Shown here: in pieces, positions 29,528-37,564 of the stretch
Position numbering within the stretch: position 1 is the first letter of the stretch
Layout of the letters: each line of letters begins with the position of its first letter
Assembly: GCA_018882935.1 (NCBI GenBank)
Contig: VERA01000022.1
Span: 1-37,564, forward strand
Reading direction: 5' to 3'
Source of the DNA: Burkholderiaceae bacterium
GTDB lineage: Bacteria > Pseudomonadota > Gammaproteobacteria > Burkholderiales > Burkholderiaceae_D
Length of the DNA: 37,564 nucleotides
Position numbers and translations under genes: made by a program
Notes under the pieces: generated by a model
What the model saw: the letters and a program-made list of their open reading frames with translations, nothing else
Databases searched by the model: none
Told to the model about the DNA's origin: nothing

Positions 29528-29555
29528 ATTTTAAATCAAGGGATTACGGATTCAA
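29528..29555 (-). promoter_or_regulatory. Candidate desaturase promoter
   Basis: On the minus strand TTGAAT (29555-29550), 16 bases, TAAAAT (29533-29528): 4/6 and 5/6 matches. The -35 abuts the stop codon of the upstream mscS-like gene. Leader of about 110 bases. Confidence 0.5.
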
Positions 29556-30812
29556 TTAGCTTGTGGCTGGCAATACCGATGACAAGCTCACGCCTTGCTC
29601 ATTCAGCAACTGTAGCAGCATGAGGTTCATTGCAGACTGCGTGCTGCCCTTGAGCTTGACGGGATCATCGATCCAAACCGCCGCCTCAATCTCCAAACCC
29701 TCCGGGCCCATGCTCTGCAACAGCGCGCTCGGTGCCGGTGTCTCGAGCACTTTGGGCAATTTGGCAAGTGCCTGCGGAATTGCTGTTAACAGCCGAGGCA
29801 CATCCGTGCCGTGCGCCACTTTGAAGCAACTGCTGATGCGCGTGTGGCGATCACTCAGGCTGAAGTTTTGCACCGGTTGTGACACCAGCATTTCATTCGG
29901 AATAATTGCCTCGGTACCGTCACCGGCGCGTAACACTGTGTAGCGGGTATTAATCTGAACAATCTGCCCACTGAATTTCTCGACACTGACCAGATCGCCG
30001 ATCGATAGGCTGCGCTCGAGTAGCACCACAAACCCAGACACATAGCTGCTCACCAGCTTTTGCAAGCCCAGGCCAAGGCCTACGCCTAATGCACCACCGA
30101 ACACGGAGAGCACCGTCAAATCAATGCCGACCAGCGACAAGCTGATCAGCACCGCAACCAGAATCAGCAACCCGCGACCCAAACGCGCAAGCACGGCACG
30201 CAAAGAGCTGTGCACGCTGTCGAGCTGCATCAGACGCTGCTCAAGCAGCGCCGCCGCCCACAGCGCCAGTACCAGCGTCAGCCCGACCCAAATCAGCGCT
30301 TGTATCAAGACCAGTAGCGACTCATGATGTCGCCCGATCGGCAGCTTGGTTTGCTCGAGGTAGTCGACAAACTCAGGCCAAAGGCCGCTGATGTAGAGCG
30401 CAACTGCGGCCAATATCAATACCGCGATCACCTGCTCGAAGGTCTGCACAATGATGCTGACACGACCATCAGGCGTGAAAGCGATACGCAGCAGATAAAA
30501 CGCGGTGCGTATGACGAGGTAAGACAGCGTGAGCGGAATCGCCACCCGCAGCAAGCCAACGCTTTGAGTGCTCGAGAGCACCCTGGCCGCGAGTAACATC
30601 AATAACAGAATCAGCAGCGGTGTCAGTAGCCGCTGCGCGCTGCGCCAGGAAATACTGCTACCCCCCGCCTGCGCAGATAAGCGCTGAGAAAGCAACCGCG
30701 AAAGCCACCAGCCAAGCGCGACACAAAGACCGAGCGCAATCAGTTGCCATTGCAAGTTCGGGTCATGTATGTCAGCGAGCAGCTGCGACCAAAGATTGTG
30801 TGCTGGGCTCAT
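29556..30812 (-). CDS. Mechanosensitive ion channel, MscS family
   Basis: 418-residue inner-membrane protein. Several N-terminal hydrophobic segments lead to the pore-lining helix and beta domain of MscS: LSVFGGALGVGLGLGLQKLVSSYVSGFVVLLERSLSIGDLV (about residues 230-275), then the beta-barrel part IPNEMLVSQPVQNFS. Such channels release solutes upon hypo-osmotic shock. The extra N-terminal helices compared with E. coli MscS (286) are common in larger paralogues. Its ATG overlaps the stop of the phospholipase D-like gene (ATGA), so it is the last member of the purN-rsmB chain. Confidence 0.92.
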   Translation of the reverse strand: MSPAHNLWSQLLADIHDPNLQWQLIALGLCVALGWWLSRLLSQRLSAQAGGSSISWRSAQRLLTPLLILLLMLLAARVLSSTQSVGLLRVAIPLTLSYLVIRTAFYLLRIAFTPDGRVSIIVQTFEQVIAVLILAAVALYISGLWPEFVDYLEQTKLPIGRHHESLLVLIQALIWVGLTLVLALWAAALLEQRLMQLDSVHSSLRAVLARLGRGLLILVAVLISLSLVGIDLTVLSVFGGALGVGLGLGLQKLVSSYVSGFVVLLERSLSIGDLVSVEKFSGQIVQINTRYTVLRAGDGTEAIIPNEMLVSQPVQNFSLSDRHTRISSCFKVAHGTDVPRLLTAIPQALAKLPKVLETPAPSALLQSMGPEGLEIEAAVWIDDPVKLKGSTQSAMNLMLLQLLNEQGVSLSSVLPATS

Positions 30813-31387
30813 CGGATTTCCATTAAAGTAGCCTCAGACTGATGCCGAAGCCAGTTAGCTTCGAAGCGCTGTGCCAGCGTTGTGTTACCGCGAATCAGCA
30901 AAAGATTTTCTGCATTCATGCTCTGCGCACCTCGGCTGAAGTTATAGCTGCCGGTAATCACAATTGAGCGCAGGGTTTGTACGTCAATCAGCATGACCTT
31001 GTTGTGTGCGCTTCGGTAGCGCGTCTCTAACCACACTGGAATACCGGCTCTCGCCAAGCGATCTAACTGCGAACCGGCGGAGTACCCCGATAACTCAGTA
31101 TGCTGTCGCTGATCGGCCAACACCTTGACATCGACACCCCGACGATAGGCGCGAATCAGGCTAGCGGCGATTGTTCGGCTGGTCAATAGAAAGGCTTGTA
31201 CCAGCACCTGTTGCTGCGCCTGCTCAATTGCCGATACCAAGGCCCCCTGCGCATCATCCCAAGGGGTGAAGTACACCTCGATCGATGCCGCGGCTACCGA
31301 TGCCGTTACGGGCTCGCGCGCCAGCACCGGCTTGGCACCCACCAGAACGATTGCGATCAACACAGCGCATCGCAGCAAGGCGGTCAT
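30809..31387 (-). CDS. Exported phospholipase D-like nuclease, one HKD motif
   Basis: 192 residues from ATG 31387. The N-terminus (MTALLRCAVLIAIVLVGAKPVLA) is a signal peptide, so it is likely periplasmic or secreted. A single HKD motif, His128-x-Lys130-x4-Asp135, is followed by GSYNFSRGAQSMNAEN, matching small PLD-superfamily endonucleases such as Nuc, which dimerise to form one active site. The open frame extends 90 codons upstream inside rsmB, but that part has no recognisable features and the ATG overlapping the rsmB stop (ATGA) is the natural start. A phosphodiesterase on lipid is the alternative. Confidence 0.87.
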   Translation of the reverse strand: MTALLRCAVLIAIVLVGAKPVLAREPVTASVAAASIEVYFTPWDDAQGALVSAIEQAQQQVLVQAFLLTSRTIAASLIRAYRRGVDVKVLADQRQHTELSGYSAGSQLDRLARAGIPVWLETRYRSAHNKVMLIDVQTLRSIVITGSYNFSRGAQSMNAENLLLIRGNTTLAQRFEANWLRHQSEATLMEIR

Positions 31388-32640
31388 GATGAACGTTCGA
31401 GCACCGCCGCGAAGAAACCGTCCGTACCATGTTGATGCGGGAGTAATTGCAGGTACTCGCCGGTATCGAGCGCGATTTTTTGTTCGAGCAGAACCTCGCG
31501 TGCAGGAATCACGTGGTAGTTGGCATGTTGGGAAAGAAATTGCGCAATGATCGCCTGATTCTCCTCCCTCAACAAACTGCATGTGGCGTAGACCACGCGT
31601 CCGCCGACTTTGGGTAATCGCGCTGCACTGTTGAGTATGCTGAGCTGCCGCTCGCACAGCTCGGTGATATCACCCGGCTGTTGTCGCCATTTGATATCGG
31701 GGTTACGACGCAGGGTGCCGAAGCCACTACACGGCGCATCAACCAGCACGCGATCGACCTTACCAGCCAGGCGTTTTACCTTGGCATCATTCTCATGCGC
31801 CAGCAGCACTGGATGCACATTAGACAAACCACTGCGCGCGAGACGCGGCTTGAGCTTGGCGAGGCGCTTATCCGAAATATCGAACGCATACAGCCTGCCG
31901 GTGTTGCGCATCATGGCACCGATCGCAAGCGTCTTGCCGCCAGCGCCAGCACAAAAATCAACCACCATCTCACCTCGGCGCGGGCCGAGCAGGTGCGCGA
32001 GCAGCTGGCTGCCCTCGTCCTGCACTTCGATTGCTCCTTGCTTGAATATCGGCAGATTTTGCAGGGCCGGTTTTACCCGCAAACGTAGGGCGTTGGGCGC
32101 ATAGTGGGTACGCTCAAACGGTATGCCAGCTTCCATTAGCGCCGACTCGACCTGCTCAATCGTTGAATTAACGGTATTTACGCGCAGATCGAGACTGGCC
32201 GGTTGATTCAGCGCAGCCATCAATGGCTCGGCCTGATCCTGACCAAATTGATCAATCAGGCGCTCCCGGATCCACTCCGGAAAATTGCTGCGTACCGCAA
32301 GCGAGAGCGTCGCTCTATCGATACCCAGCACATGCGTCAGCCACAGCCGCTCGGCCTCCTCTACACCACCGAGCGCCTCTATGCCGCTGCTCTCGGCAAG
32401 CGCCAGCAATGCGATACGGCGCAACTGCGGGCCGCCCCCTGATTCTGAAAAATGCATGAGCACCAGGCGATGCCGCAGCAGGCTGTACACCGCTTCGGCG
32501 ATGGCGCTGCGCTCGCGCGAGCCCAACTTCGGGTGCTCACGGAAATAGCGCGATAGCGTGACGTCGGCCGGGCCAGTAAAGCGCAAAATCTCGCGCAGCG
32601 CCTGCTCGGTACCACCGATAACCCAAGGCGCCAGTCTCAT
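31384..32640 (-). CDS. rsmB: 16S rRNA m5C967 methyltransferase, RsmB/Sun type
   Basis: 418-residue SAM-dependent RNA methyltransferase. The N-terminal 130 residues are the helical NusB-like RNA-binding domain; the catalytic domain has the SAM motif VVDFCAGAGGKTLAIG (226-241) and the two cysteines of RNA m5C enzymes: Cys304 in DAPCSGFGTLRRNP and Cys354 in YATCSLLREEN. By family it methylates C967 of 16S rRNA. Start and stop each overlap their neighbours by four bases (purN upstream, nuclease downstream). Confidence 0.93.
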   Translation of the reverse strand: MRLAPWVIGGTEQALREILRFTGPADVTLSRYFREHPKLGSRERSAIAEAVYSLLRHRLVLMHFSESGGGPQLRRIALLALAESSGIEALGGVEEAERLWLTHVLGIDRATLSLAVRSNFPEWIRERLIDQFGQDQAEPLMAALNQPASLDLRVNTVNSTIEQVESALMEAGIPFERTHYAPNALRLRVKPALQNLPIFKQGAIEVQDEGSQLLAHLLGPRRGEMVVDFCAGAGGKTLAIGAMMRNTGRLYAFDISDKRLAKLKPRLARSGLSNVHPVLLAHENDAKVKRLAGKVDRVLVDAPCSGFGTLRRNPDIKWRQQPGDITELCERQLSILNSAARLPKVGGRVVYATCSLLREENQAIIAQFLSQHANYHVIPAREVLLEQKIALDTGEYLQLLPHQHGTDGFFAAVLERSS

Positions 32641-33260
32641 GACCGGGACTCAAACAGCTCATCATGACGCACCCGATCATCTACCAGTCGGATACGCCCC
32701 TCGATGATGCCTCTTACTGCGGCGGGGTAAATTCGGTGCTCCTCGGTCAGCACACGCGCAGCTAATGTCTTCTCTGTGTCGTCGCGAAGCACAGGTACTA
32801 CTGCCTGCGCAACGATGGGGCCGTGGTCGAGTTCTTGAGTGACGAAATGGACAGTCGCACCGTGAAAATGTACGCCAGCATCGATTGCACGACGATGGGT
32901 GGATAGCCCCGGAAAACTCGGCAACAGCGAAGGATGAATATTGAGCAAACTGCCGCGGTAGTGTTCAACAAAACCTGCGCTGAGAATCCGCATGAAACCC
33001 GCCAGCACGACCAAGTCGGGCTGAAAGACATCGATTTGCTCTGCGAGTGCGCGATCAAAACTGACGCGATCAGGGTAGTGCTGGTGCTCTACTACGGCAA
33101 CGGGTATGCCTGCGTGCGTTGCAATTGCCAACCCAGCGGCATCAGCACGATGGCTGATCACTGCCGCGATCCGAGCGGGCCACTGTTCGGCAGCAGCGGC
33201 ACGGATGATAGCTTCCATGTTGCTGCCGCGACCCGAGATCAGGATCACGATGTTTTTCAT
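32637..33260 (-). CDS. purN: Phosphoribosylglycinamide formyltransferase
   Basis: Third step of purine synthesis: transfers a formyl group from 10-formyltetrahydrofolate to GAR. The 207 residues show the phosphate-binding ISGRGSN (8-14), the catalytic Asn107 and His109 in NIHPSLLPSFPG, and Asp145 in ELDHGPIV. It starts with ATG 33260 without a Shine-Dalgarno sequence and with a TACAAT seven bases upstream, suggesting a leaderless mRNA. Its stop overlaps the rsmB ATG by four bases, so purN heads a chain of four coupled genes. Confidence 0.97.
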   Translation of the reverse strand: MKNIVILISGRGSNMEAIIRAAAAEQWPARIAAVISHRADAAGLAIATHAGIPVAVVEHQHYPDRVSFDRALAEQIDVFQPDLVVLAGFMRILSAGFVEHYRGSLLNIHPSLLPSFPGLSTHRRAIDAGVHFHGATVHFVTQELDHGPIVAQAVVPVLRDDTEKTLAARVLTEEHRIYPAAVRGIIEGRIRLVDDRVRHDELFESRS

Positions 33261-33267
33261 GCGGCGG

Positions 33268-33295
33268 ATTGTAGCAGTGCAGATTCACGTTACAA
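33268..33295 (-). promoter_or_regulatory. Candidate purN promoter, placed next to the start codon
   Basis: On the minus strand TTGTAA (33295-33290), 16 bases, TACAAT (33273-33268), matching consensus at 4/6 and 5/6. Only seven bases (CCGCCGC) separate the -10 from the ATG, so transcription would begin about at the A of ATG. Confidence 0.5.
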
Positions 33296-33363
33296 CGCCA
33301 TCGACACGCAGCGCCGTAACGCAGGCGTTGATCGTAGCGCCAGTGAGACGATAAGTCGATCGA

Positions 33364-33816
33364 TCAGTCGAACGAAAAGAAAACGCGGAAAGGCACGCGT
33401 CGCTCTGCCCAAAAATCTGCCGCGTCACGGAACACATCGAGCAAATTCTCGCGCGCCTCACGGTCGAATTTTTGGGTCTGCGGCAACTGATCAAGCACAA
33501 TCAAGAAGCCGGGCTGCTGACCCGCTCGCTGAATCTGCTCGGTCAGGCAGTCACGCAATGCGTCGAAATTTTTAGCCGCGGATTTGGGTATGTGGAAAGA
33601 TTCAGCGACCACCGCAAGCACCTGTTGACGCGTCAGTGCGTGCGATAAATTCGCATACAAGAAATGATGCGCAAGCCGAACCGCCTCGGATTGCAGGTCA
33701 ACTACCCGAAATGCGCGTATCGATTGCACGACGTTGCCCGGCACGGTGCGCAGCAATTCCTCGCCCGCCTCCAATTCCGAGAGCTGTTCGTCGCGCTGTG
33801 GCAGCGCGCTGAGCAT
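33364..33816 (-). CDS. Barstar-family ribonuclease inhibitor-like protein
   Basis: 150 residues from ATG 33816; GTG 33828 (MNIYMLS...) is an alternative and the frame is open farther up. The C-terminal 80 residues match barstar, the inhibitor of barnase: AAKNFDALRDCLTEQ corresponds to barstar's ENLDALWDCLTG, and EARENLLDVFRDA to GAESVLQVFREA. The residues that plug the barnase active site (barstar Asp35, Asp39, Glu76) have counterparts at Asp85, Asp89 and Glu123; Trp38 is replaced by Arg. The N-terminal 60 residues are a family-specific extension of unknown role. No barnase-like gene is in the window. The gene stands alone between patatin and purN. Confidence 0.8.
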   Translation of the reverse strand: MLSALPQRDEQLSELEAGEELLRTVPGNVVQSIRAFRVVDLQSEAVRLAHHFLYANLSHALTRQQVLAVVAESFHIPKSAAKNFDALRDCLTEQIQRAGQQPGFLIVLDQLPQTQKFDREARENLLDVFRDAADFWAERRVPFRVFFSFD

Positions 33817-34127
33817 GTAAATATTCACGATCCTATCAAGACACCACAAAGCGCATCGGAAAGTTCTTTTTATGACAACGCCGATGCGTACTGGACCACC
33901 GATCCACCGCCTCACTCACCCTTGTGGATCAGGCGCATTGTTTCCCGGCAATGCGAAATCATACCCGCGCTTCGTTGCCGGAAAAACCCCTGAATCTAGA
34001 TGGCATCACGAAAACTACTTAATGTGATAACTAATTTAGCCATCTGAGTCCAAAATACGTCATTTTCCGCGAAAACGCTGTGGTTTGTCGAATGCCGCGT
34101 GTGCAGGATTCGGCCCCCGGTCGCGGC
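33817..34127. other. 311-base gap between the barstar and patatin genes
   Basis: No coding sequence is evident. A seven-base inverted repeat CCGGCAA/TTGCCGG with a 23-base spacer lies near 33950-33987, but it lacks a T-run on either strand and is not a convincing terminator. An AT-rich stretch at about 34010-34070 could hold a promoter for the barstar gene; no good hexamer pair was found. Confidence 0.5.
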
Positions 34128-35339
34128 TCAGGCTTGGCGAATTACCGGAGAAACCTCAGCCCGGGGCTCGACTGCCTCAAAAAACCGTAGCACCTCATCA
34201 CGCCGGTGCAGGGTATCGATCTGCCCCAGTTCAATCAAGCTGCGGGTGTAGCTGGATTCGAACAGCAAGTAAGAGGCCAATGCGGCGCCACGCCGTTCGG
34301 TCGCACCGATGGCCGATAACAAGGTGCGAATCGGTAGCGGCAAGCTACCGATGTGCTCGCTGGCGATCGAATCCAATGGCTTGGATGGGGTGATTGCAAG
34401 CATCTCTATCGGGCGCAACGATGTCTGCTGGCGTTGCGCCGGCGTGAGCAAGGAGAGGGTTTGGTTAATGCGTGCCATTCGTTCCAGATCGACTGACAAA
34501 CCATCAAGAAAAATACTCGACATGGCGTGTCCCGCGATCTGCGCCAAGCTTGGGTAGCCGGCGAACTCATCAAATTTTCTGCCACTGCTACCGATGTTGC
34601 CGGCGCCAATAACAAGAATGCGATCAGCACCCAGATGAATCGCTGGTGATACCGGCGCCAGCTCACGCAGCGACCCATCACCAAAATACTCGCAGCGATC
34701 GCCGCAATACAGCGGCACCGATGGAAAGATCAGCGGGATCGCGGATGAAGCCAGCAAATGATCAACACAAATCTGCTGCGGCACCGACATTCGCTGAATC
34801 CGGCTCCATGGTGCGATCTCGGCATTCGATTGATAAAACACGACATGGCGCCCTGCCGTGTACGACGAGGCAGATACGGCCAATGCGTGCAAATGTCCCT
34901 GTGCGATCGCTGCGTCAAGCCGCGGCAGATCAAGCATCGTATGCAGTAGCGTGACCAGTGGCGAGTTATCGAGCAGCGAGTTTGGCGGTGAGGCATGCCA
35001 CTGCCGCAGTAGCCAACCGAACGACAGCAAAGATAACCAGCGCGCACCGGATCGAATCACACCGATCGAATCGGCACGATAGACCTGCTCAACCTGCAAC
35101 CCGCGCCAGACATTCAGCAAATGTCCGATGCTGTGCTCAACATCGTCGGCGCGGCAGGCGTAAGCGGTAGCGTTGATGGCACCGGCTGAGGTGCCGCACA
35201 CAATATCGAAGGGGTTCTTGCCGGCGGGCCAACCGGCCTCACTCAACAAAGAATAAATCGCTTGCAGTACGCCGACCTGATAGGCAGCGCGAGCGCCGCC
35301 ACCGGTCAGAAATAGTGCGGTTTTCTGCAGCGAGGACAT
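34128..35339 (-). CDS. Patatin-like phospholipase
   Basis: 403-residue acyl hydrolase of the patatin family. The oxyanion-hole motif GGGARAAYQVG (13-23), the nucleophile elbow GTSAG with Ser51, and the dyad Asp221 in YFGDGSLRELAPVSPA are all present. Asp221 is followed by GS, where DGG or DGA is more usual. It has no signal peptide, so it is probably cytoplasmic or membrane-associated, acting on phospholipids or acyl esters. It stands 70 bases from the SDR gene upstream. Physiological substrate unknown; some relatives act in lipid storage or membrane turnover. Confidence 0.92.
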   Translation of the reverse strand: MSSLQKTALFLTGGGARAAYQVGVLQAIYSLLSEAGWPAGKNPFDIVCGTSAGAINATAYACRADDVEHSIGHLLNVWRGLQVEQVYRADSIGVIRSGARWLSLLSFGWLLRQWHASPPNSLLDNSPLVTLLHTMLDLPRLDAAIAQGHLHALAVSASSYTAGRHVVFYQSNAEIAPWSRIQRMSVPQQICVDHLLASSAIPLIFPSVPLYCGDRCEYFGDGSLRELAPVSPAIHLGADRILVIGAGNIGSSGRKFDEFAGYPSLAQIAGHAMSSIFLDGLSVDLERMARINQTLSLLTPAQRQQTSLRPIEMLAITPSKPLDSIASEHIGSLPLPIRTLLSAIGATERRGAALASYLLFESSYTRSLIELGQIDTLHRRDEVLRFFEAVEPRAEVSPVIRQA

Positions 35340-35409
35340 CGCCGCAGATTAACAGCAGCTAAGCGCTTTGCGAAGCGTTGCCAGCTACTATGAACGCCGT
35401 GCGACAGCG

Positions 35410-36168
35410 CTATTTTGGCTGCATGCGAATCGCGCCGTCGAGCCGTATCGATTCACCGTTCAGCATGCAGTTTTCAATGATGGTCTTGGCCAGTTGCGCG
35501 TACTCGTCTGGCTTGCCCAAGCGCGGTGGGAATGGCACCATTTTTCCAAGCGCATCCTGCACCTCTTGCGGCATACCCAGCAGCATCGGGGTTTCGAAAA
35601 TGCCTGGAGCAATCGTCATTACCCGAATACCGTTACGCGACAAATCACGCGCCATCGGCAAGGTCATGCCAACTACGCCTGCTTTGGACGAACCATAGGC
35701 CACTTGCCCAATCTGGCCGTCGTAAGCAGCGACCGAGGCAGTGTGAATGATCACACCACGCTCACCATGCGCATTCGGCGTGTTGTTCGACATCGCCGCC
35801 GCCGCCAAGCGCGACATATTGAAAGTACCAACCAGGTTAATGTTTACGACGCGCTGAAACACCTCAAGCGGATGTGGACCATCCTTGCCGACGGTTTTTA
35901 CAGCGGGCGCGACACCCGCGCAATTGATCAGACCGACCACTGTGCCCATAGACTGCGCGGCGGCAACCACTGCATTGCCATCGGCTTCTGAAGTGACATC
36001 GCACTTCACAAATTTACCGCCCAGCTCAGCTGCCAGCTTTTCACCCGCCTCGACTTGCACATCCGCCAGCAACACCTTGCCGCCATTGGCGACGATCATG
36101 CGTGCTGACGCAGCACCCAGGCCGGAGGCACCGCCGGTGATGATAAAGACATTGTTATTGATATCCAT
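35410..36168 (-). CDS. Short-chain dehydrogenase, 3-hydroxyacyl-CoA dehydrogenase type 2
   Basis: 252-residue NAD-dependent SDR. Cofactor motif TGGASGLG (11-18), NCAG (82-85) and the catalytic set Ser145 (HTASVAA), Tyr158 and Lys162 (YGSSK). The sequence resembles the HSD17B10 or 3-hydroxy-2-methylbutyryl-CoA dehydrogenase group, with [35 protein letters not shown] and [14 protein letters not shown], used in beta-oxidation and isoleucine breakdown. AGGAG lies upstream of the ATG. No thiolase or acyl-CoA dehydrogenase gene is adjacent, so the pathway is inferred from the family only. Confidence 0.9.
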   Translation of the reverse strand: MDINNNVFIITGGASGLGAASARMIVANGGKVLLADVQVEAGEKLAAELGGKFVKCDVTSEADGNAVVAAAQSMGTVVGLINCAGVAPAVKTVGKDGPHPLEVFQRVVNINLVGTFNMSRLAAAAMSNNTPNAHGERGVIIHTASVAAYDGQIGQVAYGSSKAGVVGMTLPMARDLSRNGIRVMTIAPGIFETPMLLGMPQEVQDALGKMVPFPPRLGKPDEYAQLAKTIIENCMLNGESIRLDGAIRMQPK

Positions 36169-36250
36169 AGTTACTCCTGCTCCTGTTTAACAAATTTCGA
36201 TCAGCGCTACTCGGGTCTGTAATGCGCCAAATGATAACGCCACCAATGAG

Positions 36251-36272
36251 AAAGGCAGCCGAAGCTGCCTTT
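36251..36272 (-). terminator. Probable terminator of hppA with a UUCG loop
   Basis: Perfect nine-base stem AAAGGCAGC/GCTGCCTTT. On the minus-strand RNA the loop is UUCG closed by C-G, a very stable tetraloop, followed by a short U-rich end (CUUUCUCAUU). It lies about 20 bases past the hppA stop. Confidence 0.75.
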
Positions 36273-36292
36273 GCTGCGACCGACTGAGGTAC

Positions 36293-37564
36293 TTAGCCGA
36301 TCAATCCCTTTGCTGCCAACAGCGGCACAATCAACAGCGCGACCAGATTGATAATCTTGATCAACGGGTTGACCGCAGGGCCGGCGGTGTCCTTGTACGG
36401 GTCACCCACTGTATCGCCGGTAACTGCAGCTTTGTGCGCCTCGCTGCCCTTGCCGCCGTGATGACCATCTTCGATGTACTTCTTGGCGTTGTCCCATGCG
36501 CCGCCACCCGTACACATCGAGATCGCCACGAACAAGCCGGTGACAATCGTACCCATCAGCAAACCACCCAGCGCCTTCGGACCGAGCACCACACCGACCA
36601 CGATCGGCACTACCACCGGCAGCAGCGACGGCACCATCATCTCCTTGATCGCGGCTACGGTCAGCATATCGACGGCCTTGCCGTACTCCGGCTTGCCCGT
36701 GCCTTCCATGATGCCCGGGATCTCGCGGAACTGACGACGCACCTCTTCGACCACCGAGCCGGCGGCACGACCGACGGCTTCCATTGCCATGGCACCGAAC
36801 AGGTAGGGAATCAGGCCACCGATGAACAAACCGATGATGATCATAGGATCAGACAGATCGAAGTTCACGTTGATACCGCGATCATGCAGCGCATGGGTGT
36901 AATCAGCGAACAAGACCAGCGCTGCCAGACCAGCAGAGCCAATCGCGTAGCCTTTGGTTACCGCCTTGGTGGTGTTACCCACTGCATCCAGCGGGTCGGT
37001 AATATCACGCACGCTGGCCGGCAGATCCGACATCTCGGCAATTCCGCCTGCGTTATCGGTGATGGGGCCATACGCGTCGAGCGCCACAATGATGCCGGCC
37101 ATCGACAGCATGGAAGTCGCCGCTACCGCGATGCCATACAAGCCTGCCAGCCCGTACGACACCACAATACCAGCGCATACAAACAGCACTGGCCATGCGG
37201 TTGACTTCATCGAGATGCCGATACCGGCGATGATGTTGGTTGCGTGGCCGGTGGTCGATGCCTGCGCGATGTGCTTCACCGGATGAAAGTCGGTACCGGT
37301 GTAGTACTCGGTAATCCAGACCATGGCCGCGGTTAGCACCAATCCGACGATACATGAGCCAAACAAGGCCATCGCCGAAGCAGTGCGATCTTCCACCAGT
37401 GCCATCGGCTCGGGGAATAATGCCGTGGTAACGAAGTAGAACGCGATCAGCGATAACACTCCCGATACGATCAGGCCGCGGTACAGTGCCGGCATTACAT
37501 TTTTCATGCCCGGACTGGCTTTCACGAACATCACACCAATGATCGAGGCGATGATCGATACACC
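36293..37564 (-). CDS. hppA: Membrane-bound proton-translocating pyrophosphatase, 5' end cut by the window
   Basis: Inner-membrane pump that couples pyrophosphate hydrolysis to proton export. About 423 C-terminal residues are present; the family has about 660-700. Features: [21 protein letters not shown], the substrate-site segment [16 protein letters not shown], and the C-terminal [15 protein letters not shown]...[20 protein letters not shown]. Lys in GNTTKA, where K+-dependent enzymes have Ala, marks the K+-independent H+ pump type. The frame runs to the window edge without a start. A stable hairpin follows the stop. Confidence 0.95.
   Translation of the reverse strand, partial: GVSIIASIIGVMFVKASPGMKNVMPALYRGLIVSGVLSLIAFYFVTTALFPEPMALVEDRTASAMALFGSCIVGLVLTAAMVWITEYYTGTDFHPVKHIAQASTTGHATNIIAGIGISMKSTAWPVLFVCAGIVVSYGLAGLYGIAVAATSMLSMAGIIVALDAYGPITDNAGGIAEMSDLPASVRDITDPLDAVGNTTKAVTKGYAIGSAGLAALVLFADYTHALHDRGINVNFDLSDPMIIIGLFIGGLIPYLFGAMAMEAVGRAAGSVVEEVRRQFREIPGIMEGTGKPEYGKAVDMLTVAAIKEMMVPSLLPVVVPIVVGVVLGPKALGGLLMGTIVTGLFVAISMCTGGGAWDNAKKYIEDGHHGGKGSEAHKAAVTGDTVGDPYKDTAGPAVNPLIKIINLVALLIVPLLAAKGLIG

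Noticed and set aside
31388-31657. Upstream extension of the PLD-like nuclease by 90 residues
   Set aside because: It overlaps rsmB in another frame and would bury the signal peptide that begins at ATG 31387.
32934-33575. + strand open frame of 213 codons across purN and the barstar gene
   Set aside because: It lies antisense to two recognisable genes and has no start signal or domain features.
33950-33987. Inverted repeat CCGGCAA/TTGCCGG as a terminator for the patatin gene
   Set aside because: Short stem, long loop and no T-run on either strand.
36434-37204. Long + strand open frame of 256 codons opposite hppA
   Set aside because: It is the antisense shadow of a strongly conserved gene; the translation is His/Arg/Gln-rich with no family features.

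Overview
The window is an ordinary, gene-dense chromosomal segment of a Proteobacterium, most likely a betaproteobacterium. I infer this from gene content and order: ileS-lspA-coaBC-dut; clpS-clpA next to a cold-shock gene, icd, an RluE-type pseudouridine synthase and a DUF192 gene; rpsT facing away from murJ; rpmB-rpmG; and purN-rsmB. No genus can be named from the sequence alone. There is no rRNA, CRISPR array, intact insertion sequence, prophage or plasmid function. Both ends cut through genes: ileS on the left and hppA on the right.

Left third (1-17130). A + strand block holds ileS (5' end missing), lspA, coaBC, dut and a lipoprotein with PDZ and M48-like domains whose zinc motif is altered. 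It meets clpS-clpA (- strand) at a shared terminator. A cold-shock gene with a long leader follows, then icd (-) and rluE (+) around a striking palindromic site, a DUF192 protein, rpsT (-), murJ and a SirB1-type gene (+), and an ABC-F ATPase (-).

Middle (17131-28100). This part holds tRNA-Arg(CCU), a membrane protein fused to a spermidine synthase-like domain, a secreted cupin, and a fumarylacetoacetate hydrolase-family enzyme. A tight - strand series then reads slpA-ispH-livHMGF-maiA, joining a peptidyl-prolyl isomerase, the last step of isoprenoid precursor synthesis, a branched-chain amino acid-type ABC transporter without its binding protein, and a zeta-class GST. radC and the ribosomal pair rpmB-rpmG follow, with a well-formed promoter and terminator.

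Right third (28100-37564), all on the - strand. It holds hppA (partial), an SDR dehydrogenase of the 3-hydroxyacyl-CoA type, a patatin-like lipase, a barstar-family protein, the overlapping chain purN-rsmB-phospholipase D-like nuclease-MscS channel, and a fatty acid desaturase.

I saw no clear new multi-gene defence or biosynthetic system. The points most worth a second look are small: the M48-like lipoprotein with Arg in place of the first zinc His; a 12-codon leader ORF with an ideal Shine-Dalgarno sequence ahead of the cold-shock gene; a triple half-site palindrome between icd and rluE; three separate short tandem repeats lying at or just past gene ends (rluE, radC, desaturase), one of which repeats the last seven codons of the desaturase; an orphan barstar with its barnase-contact residues kept; and promoters placed so close to purN and clpS that their mRNAs may be leaderless.
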